Origin: Melastoma dodecandrum
Lineage: Eukaryota; Streptophyta; Magnoliopsida; Myrtales; Melastomataceae
DNA length: 64,000 nucleotides
Reading direction: 5' to 3'
NCBI GenBank assembly: GCA_029817715.1
Contig: JARUPY010000356.1
Location: 2,882,851-2,946,850, forward strand
How positions within the stretch are numbered: position 1 is the first letter of the stretch; each line of letters opens with the position of its first letter. Both the position numbers and the translations under genes were made by a program. Positions 33,690 to 47,000 of this stretch are shown here, one piece after another. Below the pieces are notes generated by a model. The model ran no database searches and was not told the origin of the DNA. It was given only the letters and a program-made list of their open reading frames with translations.

Positions 33690-34130
33690 TCGGCTGGACG
33701 AACAGATATTCTTTTCCTCGACATTTACTATAAGAGGCAAAGGGAAACTTTTGTGTGGGGCGACCAGCACCGATAAAGCATTTGAAGTGCTTAAAGGAGT
33801 ATTTAATAGAAGCCACCTTTACTTGCACCCTCCTCGGGTAGGAAAGCCTTATCTGCTTTAATGTGGCAGCAACTGAATTCAGTCATCGTAGCCATGTTAG
33901 CCCCAAGAGGCGGAGGACCAAAAAAACTGATGAGAGCGGTCTACTATTTTAGTCAAGACAATTAACCGCTACAGAAAAGCGCTATACAATTAAGGAGAAG
34001 TTATGCCTGTCAGTCTTTTTAATACTGTTTACTAAGCAAAGTCATTATATTGGATCCCAAGAGGGTTTCATGTCCGTTAACCAAGTCACCAGTCATAAAA
34101 TTACATTTTTCGAAAGTGTCCCCTACTGAC
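33690..34130 (+). pseudogene. Gypsy RNase H remnant
   Basis: After RT, pieces such as KAFEVLKG (about 33778), YYFSQ (about 33950) and a region resembling Y-IEKLCLSV (about 33985-34015) match the connection and RNase H domains of gypsy pol. Frames are broken. Confidence 0.65.
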
Positions 34131-34979
34131 TGGGAGAAATAGTAAATGGAGTCTAGTGCAAACAGCGTATGATCTCCTACGATTCAAATCCCAACAGTCG
34201 GAGAAAAGGACAGGCTCTAGTCTCTGGCCGATTTTCTTAGTGAGTGTCACGATCCATCCGTATCGATTGACCAAGAATAATCTCTTGAAGACATTCTGGC
34301 AGGGTTGGTTTGACGGATCTTCGGTCGAAATCCGGCGTAGGAAATGGCCTTCGCATACTTTCGCCACCTTAGGGAAAGACTTTTCTGTCTAGCGTATCGC
34401 TTGACAAGCATATCACACGCCAACAATGCGACATGAAATATGAAGCTTTTGATCACTGCTCCTGAGAGGAACAATTAAACTTGGGAGCCAAGAAAGCCCA
34501 AAGTGATGGGGGAATTCTCAACTGGTGATCAACCAGATGAATGGTACGTTCTATATGCCAGGAGAAACTCACACCCTATCATAAAGTCGCCCGAGAACTG
34601 TTTCGAAAGAACAGGCGATTTGAAGCGATCACTTTCTTTCTTTGTAGATCGAGGGGTGAAAATACCATCGTCAAACGACCTAGCCCAAAAGGCTTCAAGG
34701 CTACAAGGCCAAAAGAGGAAGCGAATGTATCCCAGAAATTAGTTTCCCACCTAGCTCCCCAAGGAGACCGCGTTCACTCTTACATAATGACAAACCGATA
34801 AGGATTGGAGGAGGCCAATCATAACCGACTTCCCCTTTCCCGACCCAACACAAAAGGCGAGCACAAAGAATCAAGACTCAGGGCTTTGTCCGTACACCCT
34901 TAAAGATGGGGTACTTTACAGAAAGACCAAGGAAGAGGGAGGTCCCCTACTAATGTGCCGTCGACTTGGACGAAGTTCG

Positions 34980-36240
34980 AACCCCAATTTTATGTTAGAG
35001 ACGTCATCAGGGGTTTATGCGGGTTCTCACCAATCTGGCACCAAAAATGTCCTTGGACTATCCAAAAGACATGGTTTTTTAAACATGGCCATCCAATGCT
35101 ATAGAAAACTGCATAGAAATGGCTAAGGGATGCCAAGAAGTGCCAAAAACATTGTCCGGTGACAAGGGGCCCCACGGCGTCCGACTTGGTCTCAAAGTCA
35201 TCAAGACCCCCCTTGGCCAATTTTAGGTCTTTGGGGCTTTAAGATATAATATCGTTGAAATCCATCCCACACACAAGTAAAAGGTGACGCCTATGTTCTA
35301 GTCGCCCACCGAATAATTTTACTAAATGGGTCGATGCTCAGGTTTATAAGAAGATCGATCATAAAGAAGTGGATCGAGATTTACCTCATATCATCCATCA
35401 TACTATAGATTTTCTGGAATTTTCCCCAGAATATTGTAAGTGGACCAGCTGCAACAAAACCGGCAGGCTTTCAATAATGAGAAAATGGCGAGAATTTCGC
35501 TAACTGAGTTTTTGGTTTCTCAATCACCCAACTCAACACATTATTAAATTCCTCAGGCGAATGGTGACATGCTGAAGCTAACCCAATAAACACATATAAG
35601 ATGACATATATTCCACCAGAAAATGGTTTGGGTTGCAGAATCCAATAGAATGGAGCAACAAACAATTACAGAGACACTTTGTGGGCTTTAAACGGGTTTT
35701 ACTAAGAGAGAAAGCACAGATGGGGAGAAACCCCTTTTTTATTCCATTCTTTTCTATTTTTTTTCGCTAGTTATGTCATTGGGCCAGATGGCCGTCCTAC
35801 CTATTGAGGTTCGATACAAGTCCCGGCTCAGTGCGAACACAAACCCAGAATTTACAAGGACTAAGCAATGTACCATCTACCGTCGTCTTTGGAAGATACT
35901 AGAAGAAGAAGGCGAGCATTGAAGTAATAGACCGACTCGAGGTGGCATAAACAAAGGATAGCTAGGCATTATAAAAAAAAGGGTTTCCCATAAGGCAATT
36001 TTAAAGTGGGGCGACGTGGTTTGGAAGATGGTGCTACCCCTTAAAATCAAAAGACCAAGTTTTTTTTGGGTTAAATGGTCCCCTAATTGTTAAGGACCAT
36101 ATGAAGTAATGTGAAACAAACCTCATCAAAATAGTTATCGACTTATGGACGTGAGAAAAGGTGGGGTCAGACATCGCATTAAGAGGGTTAATGTGAAAAT
36201 TATCTCAAAATCCCTATCGAGCTACTATCTGGTGAAGCTT
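34980..36240 (+). pseudogene. Gypsy integrase remnant
   Basis: The zinc-binding end reads MAKGCQ-CQKHCPVT (about 35118-35160). The core-like segment FNNEKMARI and the HQ-N-GE region lie near 35470-35570. The C-terminal conserved LPIEVRYKSRLS lies near 35800-35830, followed by a PLKSKDQVFLGKW-like stretch at about 36035-36080. All are in shifting frames. Confidence 0.75.
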
Positions 36241-39200
36241 CAAATCCTAAAACGAAGGACTCCCCTTCCAATTAATTTGGGAAGCACTTAATTCCTATGA
36301 CTGTCGCGCTAGGCCTTCCAGTAACGCTTGATCTGTGAAAAGTGTAATTTGTGCGTAATGTGCAGAAAATTCATTTGATGACAACAAGTGCACTAGAATT
36401 TTAATTGAGTTAAAACAATAACAATCAAATTGCATTTGTTTTTTTGTTACAATAATTTAAATTTCCAAAACCCTCCAACTTCTCTGAAAAAATCGAGTAC
36501 GAAGGGGAATATCACGATCGCAATCTCTTCACGAACAACTGGTTCGCTGGTCATAAAGGTGCGACGACCTTTTTCCCTTCCTAATTCCTTTCTCGATCAT
36601 TGGCCTCCCCGTCTCCTCGCTTTCCTTGAGTAATGATCGAACCCAAGCCTGCTGAAGTCAGGTCATCGTCTTTGAAGGTTCGAATAGAACTCTATTTGTT
36701 TCTTCTGCCTCAGTCGCAAGTTTTCTCTTGCGCACGTCTACCAAACGATGGCGGTCATCCTGTGCAGCTTTAGAGGCCTGCCCTCGGAGCCTTCATTAAT
36801 CGACTGAAATCTTCGAGAGTCAGTCGATTCCAAGAGGCGAGCAGGTCGGCGTCGTAATCCTCGTCCATGCGGGTCCCAGTACGTCCGACCTGAAGCTCTT
36901 TGCAGGTCCCCCAGTATTGTCGTCCGTAGACCCCGAGGGGATTGCCTCGATTCTCTTAAACAGCTTCTCTGCTAATCCTCCTGAATTCATTGACGCCTAA
37001 GTGTGTCTGACTTGGCAGAAGTTGGCAAAAGCTCTTCCGATATATCACTCCTGTGAAGCCTTCACCCACGGGATCTTTATTATATGGGTTGACTTAGAGA
37101 AAGTTCCGCTGCAAAAAAGCAGTAACCTGAAGAATAGATATGCAAAAATATTGTAACGCAATACCCTGAAAGAGGCCAACGACTTCGTTATTGATCCAAA
37201 GTACTTACATCTGGAGGCAAAATTATATCATCCCCCCGTAGCTCTCCAATTCTCCTAAGAAGAAGGGTGAGTAAGGGATCTTTTGGTCAGTCCAGCAGGT
37301 CCACCAATCAAAACATCACCCTCTTCCGGGCGACCGAGCCTATAAAGAAAGAATAACAAATAATCCCAATCAAAATCACAATGTAATGTTCTTGTTTAAA
37401 ATACTGATGACACATAAACCAATCGCAGGTGTAAGGAGTTTGGACTGAAGAAGAAGGAATAGCATGATTTTCCCCCCTCATGAGGTCGACCCGGGTCGTT
37501 GGGGATCCGAACCAGGATCGCGACAATCCAGAACAGCCTGTTCTTCCTGAACCGAGGCCCTCAGGGAATGTAGCTGCTCCTAGAAAAACGGATTAACGAC
37601 CGCAGAAAAAAAAAACCATGAACCAAAAGTTCATATATGAGAACTTAAAATGAGGATAACACCAGCCTTAGAAACTAAAAAAAAATTTTACCCCTTTGGC
37701 GACTGAAGCCTTTATGGAACTGCCCAAGGCATTGGGAGAGATAAACAGGTGGTCATCCTCCAAGTCCTTTTCCCAAGACAATGTACGTATGGGGTCAGAT
37801 ATGAAAAACTCAAAACAAAACTAGAGTCATCAGAGTCTTACCTCTGCTGGCCGTTCTTTGTGTAGCGTCGACTACCAGCTGAAGATACACTGGCAACCGC
37901 AGCTGGTGGCCCTTGGTAGATGAGTGTCGCCGCGGCTTGTGTCGCAAGTTGTCGATTTTTGGAAGGGGGTCGCCGGCCGCAAACATCTGGCGACCTGTAC
38001 GGTGTCGCCGCTGCTCGTAACTTGCGACCTATGAGAGGTAAGATCGCCACCCGATTCACCAGTCTCTTCCTCTGAGACAGAGGAGCATCTCCTCAAGATC
38101 TTCATTTTCTCGTCCGCCTTTCGCTTTTGGAGCCGCTTTTTAAGGTCCGAGCCTTAGAGTGGAATCACACCTGCGGCTTTTTTCCCCATGGGGGCTTCGC
38201 AACTTTAAAGCCTTCATCCCCTTGCTAGTCGGACATGAGTCTAAGAAGGAAGCAGGGTCAAGGGGGGCTTTAGGAGCCTTGGATTTTCCAGAGCCCACAG
38301 AGGAGAGCATTGAATTCCTGAAAAGGGAGGAAGCTTATGAAATTACATCATTAAGAAACGCAATACTCTTTAAAGTAAAGCTAAGTCTTTAACCTTTGGA
38401 CTTTAATGTGCGCCCGTCCATCGGGTGTAAAAAATTCAGGTTCCGACCAGCTTGGAAAAACCTTCCAAACGAAGACTGCATCAAAGGGCCCCGCAAGCAC
38501 TTCTCATAGGTAGTTCGACCACCGAGCACAGTGAAGAACTGTGTAGCGCGAAACAAGGCAGACAGAAGTGTCAGATGGGAATTCCATCTTGGGAGAAGAT
38601 GCTGCGTCTATGTGAACTTGAGCAATGTCGAGGGACATCGTGTCGAGTTTAATTCGCGACTCTTGCACACAATCCTACTTTCGTACACTATTCCCCGATA
38701 TATAGCCCGCCGCACGGCAAGTGTCCACAAGCAAGTGGAACTGCTAGTCATATCAACTTATTGGATCAAACCCAGAATAGCCTGTGCACTACAGTTGAGG
38801 GTTATAGATCCTTTCAAAGGATCAGTGTAAAGCCTGTAACGAGAAGATTAACTGGGCAGATCTCTGCGGGTGCCAATAACCCCATTCCAGACAAGCCATG
38901 GAGCAAGCTTGAAGGTTGAGTTTCCTTCCGGAGCAACATAGCTGTCTTGCCCCGGCACTGGAGAAAGGGTGCACCAGTCTTTACGCGTCGATCTATAGCC
39001 CTTCCGACAGGTCGACAATATGACTTCTTACAGGGGTGGCCAGTGAGATCGATGTCCATAAGCCATTGGATGCCTTAACGCCATGGGCAAGCACTGATCT
39101 ACGGCGATCTGGACCCTCCCCCTAATAAGTAAGACAGGATCTCAAGGGCGAAAAGAAAGGACTCCTTGAAACCCGGCTCCAATCCCGGGCATCCACATGG

Positions 39201-40557
39201 CCCCGAACCAGAGTAGATAGTACTCAGCCAGAGGCAACCCTCCTTGCTGGATGTTTTGGAAATGGCTATGATTTGAGAAACGTCGCGTCTGGCCAGAATC
39301 AACGATAAAGCAGGAACCCAAAAATGAAAGGGACCTCCAAGAGATTTCTTTCATTAGTCCCCTCCCCTCAAAAACAATTAGCCACACGCACTAAGAAAGT
39401 CGATGAGCTGACTATATCTTAATCTCTCACAGGGAAGCCACGTACACCGAATTTGCTCAACCAGAGTGCATAAGATGAACCTCATACTCGTAACTCCTCC
39501 CATGGGCGCCAGAATCCAAACCTTCAGGCTCTGACGAATTTCCATCATGCCTGACCCTTCCTTGCCCTGCCGAGGCCTAATCTTCCATAATGCCTATATC
39601 ACCACCTCCGATGTACTGAAGAAGGGCGCCCTTTATGGATTAATAATCATCTGCGTTGCGAAGACAGTACTTGCCGAACAAAGGGCATAGCCAATTGCAT
39701 TTTTGCATGTGTGCAACCCTGCGAGTCCAAATCTTCAACGTCAATGCCAACATGTAAAACCTAGACATTAGTGGCCTTCTCTGGGAAAATACGAATGCAC
39801 ATTGAACAAGCCCAGAATATCCCCAGAAAGGCAGCAATGGCCAACGAAACAAAACCTCTTAGGAATCACACAAGTTCTTTGGTTGCCACAGCGGCATCCT
39901 AAAAGAATCTCAAAATCTCTTCTGAAATCTCCCTAAAACCTCTTCCTGTGAAAATGCTCCCCCTCCCCCACATCTCCCGAGCACAGTCTAACCATACCTC
40001 AGAACTTCTAGATGCAGGAAGGGAATAACACAAGAAAGATCCCTGACCTTCCCCCAGTTGAGGGGATCCGATGACAGTCGGGAACTGGAGCAAATACTGG
40101 GATAGGTCTTCTTTCCTCGGTGATGTAGTATAGTTTGAGCGGCACCACACCAGACACTCCGGGAAAAGATATGCTCCTCGGCAAGATGGCGTCCAAGATA
40201 TGACCGCCCGACCCACTGAGTCACTCCGCAAACCGGAATCATAGGTCCGGTTCAGGCCCCCGCACTGCAGATTATGGGAACTCAACAACACTTAAAAGTT
40301 GAGACACATCTTTAATCCTAAGGATCAAATCGCAAGACAGTTTTCGAAGAGGGACAGAACGAAGAGATTTTTCTGGGCGCAAGCTAGGGTATTTTTGTTT
40401 TCTTGGAGAAGATGGAGACAAAGTCGTTGAGCAAACGGAAGACAAAAAAATTGCGGGGAAAAGGGGCGATGGACTCCTCCTTTCATAATAAGGTATGATT
40501 TCTGTCTGAGATACGGCACACAGCCAAACCGACCACGCTATAAAAGAGGAGGGCTGA
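36241..40557. other. 4.3-kb spacer between integrase and 3' LTR
   Basis: No sense-strand pol homology. Several minus-strand frames of 60-130 codons occur (37838-38105, 39099-39387, 39640-39852, 39899-40291, 40325-40519). Tat-lineage elements can carry an extra, sometimes antisense, reading frame in this position; I cannot confirm a domain here. Confidence 0.45.
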
Positions 40558-41768
40558 TGCTGACAAATGGCAAATAATCTTTGGGCCTGGGCTCTAGAAC
40601 CAGAAACCCAATAGACTCCCTCAAGTCACATCCACTCCGAGTCGGTCCCAGAGATACAGTCGTCAACTAGTCTCTACACTCATGAACGAAGACAGCGTTC
40701 GACTACAGGGCCCACTCATGACAAAGCTCGACTAACAGCGTACCGCTTATGAACAGCGGGGTTCAGACTAGGCTCGAACTCACAACGAAGGAGTAGGGGT
40801 TTTTATATTGGTGATTCAAAAGTCAACGAAGATTGACACTCAACAGTTAGCTAGTGCCTACTAGTAGACGGGCCAATTCGACGGAAATCATCAGTCGGTA
40901 AGTCTACCAAGTCGGTCAGTAGTCATCCGTACAGTCAAATGCTACGGACAGATTTGAATAAAATACATATCACAATTTGGCGTTACAAGGATCGAAACTA
41001 GATTACCCTCATGTCTCCAGTACACGTGATCCCCTAACAGATCGAAAGGACGGTTGCTTCAAACACATCCCATCCTATGTTAGGGACTCACTATCTGCGC
41101 CAACAACACGATCTATTCATTGATCTTGTATACGTGTCTAAAACACGTAACAACATCCCACTATAAATAAGCAAAGGATTATTTCAAACACATAGACACG
41201 ACCAACAAACACAAGGACGCCAAAGCTCTGAAAAGTTTGTTACTGTACAACCTTAGGGGAAATAGATTTCCCTGACACCCTGTTTATATACCGGTCAACT
41301 CCCCATTCCACCGGTAGAAGTGAACCATCGCGAGGGCCCCCTTTGCGCCGTCAAACCCCGCCAAGCGACACCCACCAAGACTGTGAAGTAGAGACTCTTA
41401 GGCCACATCAGGTCCCAATTCCCTGCCAGCCGACCCAAGCCACCACACCCAACGATAATTACCGAAGACGGAGCAGAGCTATCCAAGACCTTTTATCACA
41501 AGTTTCTACCGCCGTCACAACCCCCAGGATTTCCAACATCGTCTGACAAAACAGACGCACGCGCGCGTATACCCCTTTTTCAATTTTTGACATGGCAGTA
41601 AGAGCCCTAGTTCTTAATCTCAGTTTAAGATTGTAAAAGACCTTTGCATTTTATTTTTAAATAAAATTCGTGCATCTTCTGTACACTGGCGACCACAAAC
41701 ATCCAAATTCCTATGATTTCCATTTTGCCAAATATTTCCGACGGGATCCGTTTATCTATAGGCGAACA
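40558..41768 (+). repeat. 3' LTR of the gypsy element, insertion-rich
   Basis: Matches 27123-28078 from TGCTGACAAATGGCAAAT to ATAGGCGAACA but is about 255 bases longer. The extra length is scattered single and double bases rather than one insert. Confidence 0.85.
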
Positions 41769-41914
41769 CGGAATCAGATAGGCTCTCAGGTCGTAAAAGA
41801 GCTCTCGTCCAACACACCACACTCGGCTCCTAGATGGAGTGTTTCGTAACAGAGCTCGTCATCCGACTTCTGAAGTAAATTGATCATGGAATTGGATTAG
41901 CAGTCCCTTCCTTT

Positions 41915-44090
41915 GGCTCTGATTGTTTTCCTCCAAAAGAAAAGGGAGCGAGTGCCTTATATCCAAAAAAGCGTAGTGATGATACTCATCAACAAATACT
42001 TAATAAATGATTGAATTCAAAACGGTGAATTCTGGATTCACGATCAACTTCGGAACATGGGAAGAAGAAATCATTCGAACGTAAGGCCAGAAATGTGTAC
42101 AAGTCGATGCCTTAAAGATAGTGCTCTCTGAAAAAGCTAAGAAACTGGTTGACTTAAGTTGGTGCATTTAAAATATTTACTGTTCGTTTCCATGTGCATT
42201 ACTTTGGGATTGATGTTCACTCTTCACCGAGCACAATGTGATTATTAATGTTAGTTGAATTTTTTTTTTCGTTTATAAGGTCTCGGAGAAAATCATAGCA
42301 ATGGACTTGGACTTGGGAATAAGTATTACTGAATAACACAAACTCTGTTATGAGAACGCTAGAGGATTATTTAAATTTGATGTTATCTTCGTCTAGAAGG
42401 GAAACATCGATTTTATTTGGAGATTTTGGAAGTAATCCTCCGAGAAGGACGCTAATGTGGCTTTCTTGGCCGAATTGTTAACGAACGGGTGAATCTCGAC
42501 ATCTTCAAGATGAGCAACTTAGTTGTTCTCCTAATTGAAGATGGATGGGGCAGTGTTGAAAAACTGGTATGAACTCTCCCTAAATATTTCCAATGTGTTT
42601 TATCGTTAAAATGTGTTGTAATTCTCCTTCTTATTATAAATTGTGGTGCACATATGCATTTATAAGATAATGCCCTTAATTTAAAGGGTGGGTGCGAATT
42701 GTACAGTGATATGACGATGTGACACCCTAATTGTCTCGTATTGCATAAAGTTGAAAGAAATCCACCATTTGGTGTGTAAGTTGGAGATCTTACTTATATG
42801 GAGATCTCCCCTCCGCCTTTGAGGAATTTACCAAAAGAGCTTCGTTGTGCTAGAGCTTTACGGGATCTAATTGTGATTTGGGAGCGATATTGAAGAAGAA
42901 CCCCAGTAATCAATAGAGGACACTTAACTTATGGGATAACAAGAACAGAAGATTAACCCACCTCGTAAATGTAATCTGACGAACCTACTAGTGTTGGATG
43001 TAGCTCACAACCCTCTCTGACGAAGGTGAATTCCGGATCAACACTTGGGAGTCCACTCTCATCTTTAGAAAAATTGGACGTTTTCTTTCAAGAGGCCAAG
43101 ATTCTCTTCCTGCCCAAGACGACGGTCCGACCAACTCTTCGAGCCTTAAGAGGGGTTTCCCCTCTCAAATTGAAGATGGTTTTGTGAGATGCTTCAGGAG
43201 GCTTCTCGATGGACTTCCCACCAGGCCTGACACGTGTTTGGATCGCTTTCGGTTTTTATCCTCCTCGAAAAAAGAATGTCTCGGAAGTAAAAAACTCGTA
43301 AACTTATTGATCAGAGCTTTACAGAAAAGCCACTTGGGACCCTGTTCACGGTGAAGCAAGATTAATCCCTTACATGCCGAAGCAATAGTTATGTCAAACA
43401 ACATCACTGAGCCTTAAGATCCCTCAAATTGCGCCGACATTGTTGCAATGACGCTTCAAGGAGCCTTTACGAGTACTCTAATCCTACGCAGCCAAACATA
43501 CCATATGCATTTCGTATCAGAATACTGGGGGACTTCCATCAGAAGAAATACATTGTAGCACAAACGTATGGAGCGAACGAGAATCTCATTACATTTACGG
43601 GGAGCTTCGCGAGTTTGAAATTCCTTCCAAGGCCTCAAGACTCTCGCGTTTCGGCAGTTTTTTTCAATAAACATAGAAACTCTGCAGACATTTTTGGTGA
43701 TGATTGATTTTACATTGACGGAGATGGAGCTATCGGTGGGCTCGATTCGTTACCCGGATAACGACGAGAGCCCAAAAGCACATACCATCTTCACATGAAC
43801 TTGATCTATGTATAAAGCGCCTCCCGATAGTATCTCCCCTCCGAGATGTCACAAACCCGAGGTCAGATTGAGGACAGGGCGGACTGAGGTCACGCTTGAG
43901 TTCATCTAGTGTAGAGCGCGTGGCTGGTAGATTATCATGACCTTCGGAACAATTGGACGCTGCTGGAGGAGTTGAGCTTTCACCTGATGAGCCCATCACC
44001 ATTCTGCCAGCGAATTCATCGATTTGTTGGGCTTGAAAATGATGGAAAGGGCTAGTTACTAAAACTGAGGTTTCTCCACGTTGCGACATA
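41915..44090 (+). pseudogene. TNL pseudogene, 3' half only
   Basis: Begins inside the NB-ARC exon, with the region equal to LYPKSGV-INK at about 41960, then FWIHDQLRNMGR at about 42035. After an intron-like gap it continues with exon 3 (VSEKIIAMDLDLG, about 42281), then exon 4 LRR segments (about 42670-43700, for example CRRIGDFPS-like and DFTLTEME near 43705) and the terminal LRRs (EQL-RLEEL near 43950-44050). The TIR and P-loop are missing. Frameshifts and stops occur throughout. It starts about 150 bp after the gypsy 3' LTR, and no matching 5' half lies on the other side of that element. Confidence 0.85.
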
Positions 44091-44094
44091 AACG

Positions 44095-47000
44095 CTCTAA
44101 ATAATATATCCCGCGTGCCCCTTCTGATCGACGAGTCAGTCTCCTAAGTTGTTAGTTTCTGTGTTACAAGCTCTTTGGAGCTCATTTGACGGGCCTCTAT
44201 ACAAATAAGTGGAATATCGGCGACGAAGAGGCAAATTAAACGATAGAACGTTGTCCTCATTCGATGCTTTTAGCTGATTCTATTCACAGAGATAGACACA
44301 CTCTCTCCTCTTTCAGCAAGAGAACAACGATTTCTAAAATGAACTATAATTATTCTATTTTTTAGGAATTATTAAAAAACCTAACAAATTCTGATTATAC
44401 CTGGACACAACTATCAAATCAAAACCATAAACAAAAACTATCATGGAATACAATACGGATATCACGCCCATAGCCACAGGAAAGCCACTCCGTGATAAAG
44501 GGCGAGAAAGCAAACCCTCGCTCGCCACTTATCGTAAAGACCCGAGGAAGCCAAACAGCCTGGCAAGGGTAATTGATGTCCGTCCATTGGCTTTGCCAGC
44601 GACTCCATTCAGGTTCTCCGCCCCTGACCTGCCATCTACAGAGTTTGTTGGCACGGGAAACTTTAAGTACGGAGTATTGGGTCGTGGATTACTTGAAATT
44701 TTTCTGCGATCAACCTCTCCCTAATGACCTAAACAAGCAGATTCACCATTATAATAACTTTAACAAATACAATTTGTGGTATACAACTAATGACGAAAGC
44801 ACAGCAGGATACAAAATCTCCCACATTCAATTATTTTTCTTCATCCATGGCAGAAATGTTTCTCTTATCACGACAAAATATTCCTCGGAGCCTCAGAGTG
44901 GCGATTCAATCAAGACAAGTGTGCTAAGTTTGGCACGATGAGTTCGAGACTCGTCTCTGTGCTATTTGAATTTCTGCGATGTTGAGAATTTGAGTCGCAG
45001 CGGAAGGAAGTAAAAATATACAACTTTTTATGGTTCCATAATAACAATGATCATGATACATAATAAATATTCTTGAAATAACAAACAAAATAAAAACTAA
45101 AACAAAAAATCATACCTTTTGATATATTTCGGTATAACAACAAACGTCAGTCTTAACAAGACGAATTAAAGGTTTACACACAGCGTCACCTCCTCTAGTG
45201 TTATACCAACCGCACGACTTACGAACAGCACGAAACACTTGACGTAAATCCCTACTAGTGATGTTAGCCACTCATGGATCGACGAAGGAAAAATAAAACC
45301 ATCACGAATGGTAATTATCCTCTCCTTATTAATGAAAGAACTGTAATTTGCTTACACTCTCAGACTCCTAAAGCACACCCTCTGTTCTTTGGTTTCATAT
45401 ACTTTTTATAAACCTACGTTACGCAATCCAATCTCTTACATTAAAAATTTATAATCAATAATCTAACATGGAATTACTAAAATCTTAACAGATTTTAATG
45501 GTAAAAGACAACTAATAAAAATAAATGAATTTTATATGAAACATTTATTAATTGCTAAACAATACATATACTACACTCCTATTCGGAAAAACAAACATAA
45601 AAATTCCAAATAAGAACACAGTGTACTTTCCTTTAATGATCTAAAACGAATTCAAATAAAATATCCAATATCTTTATTCTATCGGATATTTTCACACTCC
45701 ACAACTTTCAAATAATCAGTAACACTTGAAATAGCATTTAACTATAGATTCACAATACAATGTCCATTCTATTTCAAATGTTTAAACACTAAATATAAAC
45801 CCGAATAAATACATATCGGGCTAAATCCAATACACAAACTAAGGTAAACCGTCTATCAATAATAGTTTATAATAACCCAACCGCGTAGGATAATGGAGCA
45901 CAAATCAAATAACTGACAATGAAGCGCAATTTATTGTGTAGTTTTTAGTACACTAATATGAGTGTACCACCCTAAGCTAACAGACACTTAGACATATACC
46001 CTCTGGTCGTTTCTTGACCTCAGTTATACTTTAGCGATGATCTAGACATGTCCAATTGCGTTCCCCTCTAAGAACATACATCCGATCACGGACTATTTCA
46101 TATTACAGTATACTCATAAATCTGTGAGACATTATCCATTAATAATTTTTATCTGTGTTCCAAAAATTACAAATACTCCATTGAAAAATACTCCGCAATT
46201 TTATCATATCTCACTACTTTATCCTCAAACAATACAATAAATTCGTATTGGCACATAAGTGCATACACTAACCATCGCGGATAATTGAGAGGATACACAA
46301 GAGTCAAAACATTCTGTTACCACGTCAAAGCTCCACCAAATTCCTTCTTAATCACAGGCCTATTCGTCACTTATCTGCACACATTAGCCACAACGCTTTT
46401 ATGAGAAATAACGAAAATAACTCAATTCACAGTAATTCCTTTCATGCATATGCCCTATGTACACAACTCATCGCGACAATAACTCATCTTAACAAAACGG
46501 ACAAAGATGCTTTCAGCCAAGACAGTTTCTTACATTCAAAGTATTCAATCGGCCCACCATTTGTTTGATTGCACAATATATGAAATAAAGCTGGGCGTGT
46601 TTTAAAAACTCCAGACCCGTGCAACCTCAATCGCATTCTGCACTGTCCTAAACTCTCATGATCCTTCCACATCCTTCACAGCGCATTCTGAGCACCCTAA
46701 TTGTGGTGTGTAATAGAGTACAGTACTCACAAGGCTAGTCTTACACATGCCCCTACCCAATCCTCATCCCACATCACATCAATGAAGAGAGCGTTCAACG
46801 ATTAACAATTACCTCGTAATGGAGAAGAAGAAAAATTCTGTCACTGACCGGAAGCTATCAATCCAGATTTTCCCTACTATGAATTGTCCTGACCAAAGAT
46901 ATACTACAAATGGGGAACAAAGTTATTACTTATTCCAAAGGCCCTCCTCATCAATGAAACCACGTGCGCAAGAACTTTCATTTTATTTTTACACTATGCA

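Larger units (their letters stand above)
27123..41768 (+). mobile_element. Degraded Ty3/gypsy LTR retrotransposon, about 14.6 kb, probably Tat lineage
   Basis: Two related LTRs (27123-28078 and 40558-41768) enclose a primer binding site, gag, RT, RNase H and integrase in the order that defines Ty3/gypsy. No chromodomain is seen. The great length, the long spacer between integrase and 3' LTR, and a primer site beginning TGGCGAC fit the Tat/Ogre/Retand group. The pol region has frequent frame changes and stops and cannot be active as written. Clean target duplications were not found (CGCAT before, CGGAA after). A later insertion into the ALKBH8 upstream region is implied. Confidence 0.9.

Noticed and set aside
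27118..41773. Target duplication for the gypsy element
   Set aside because: CGCAT before the 5' LTR and CGGAA after the 3' LTR do not match; given the noisy 3' end I cannot claim one.
43730..44089. 119-codon minus-strand open frame
   Set aside because: Antisense to the terminal LRR region of the 42-44 kb TNL pseudogene.
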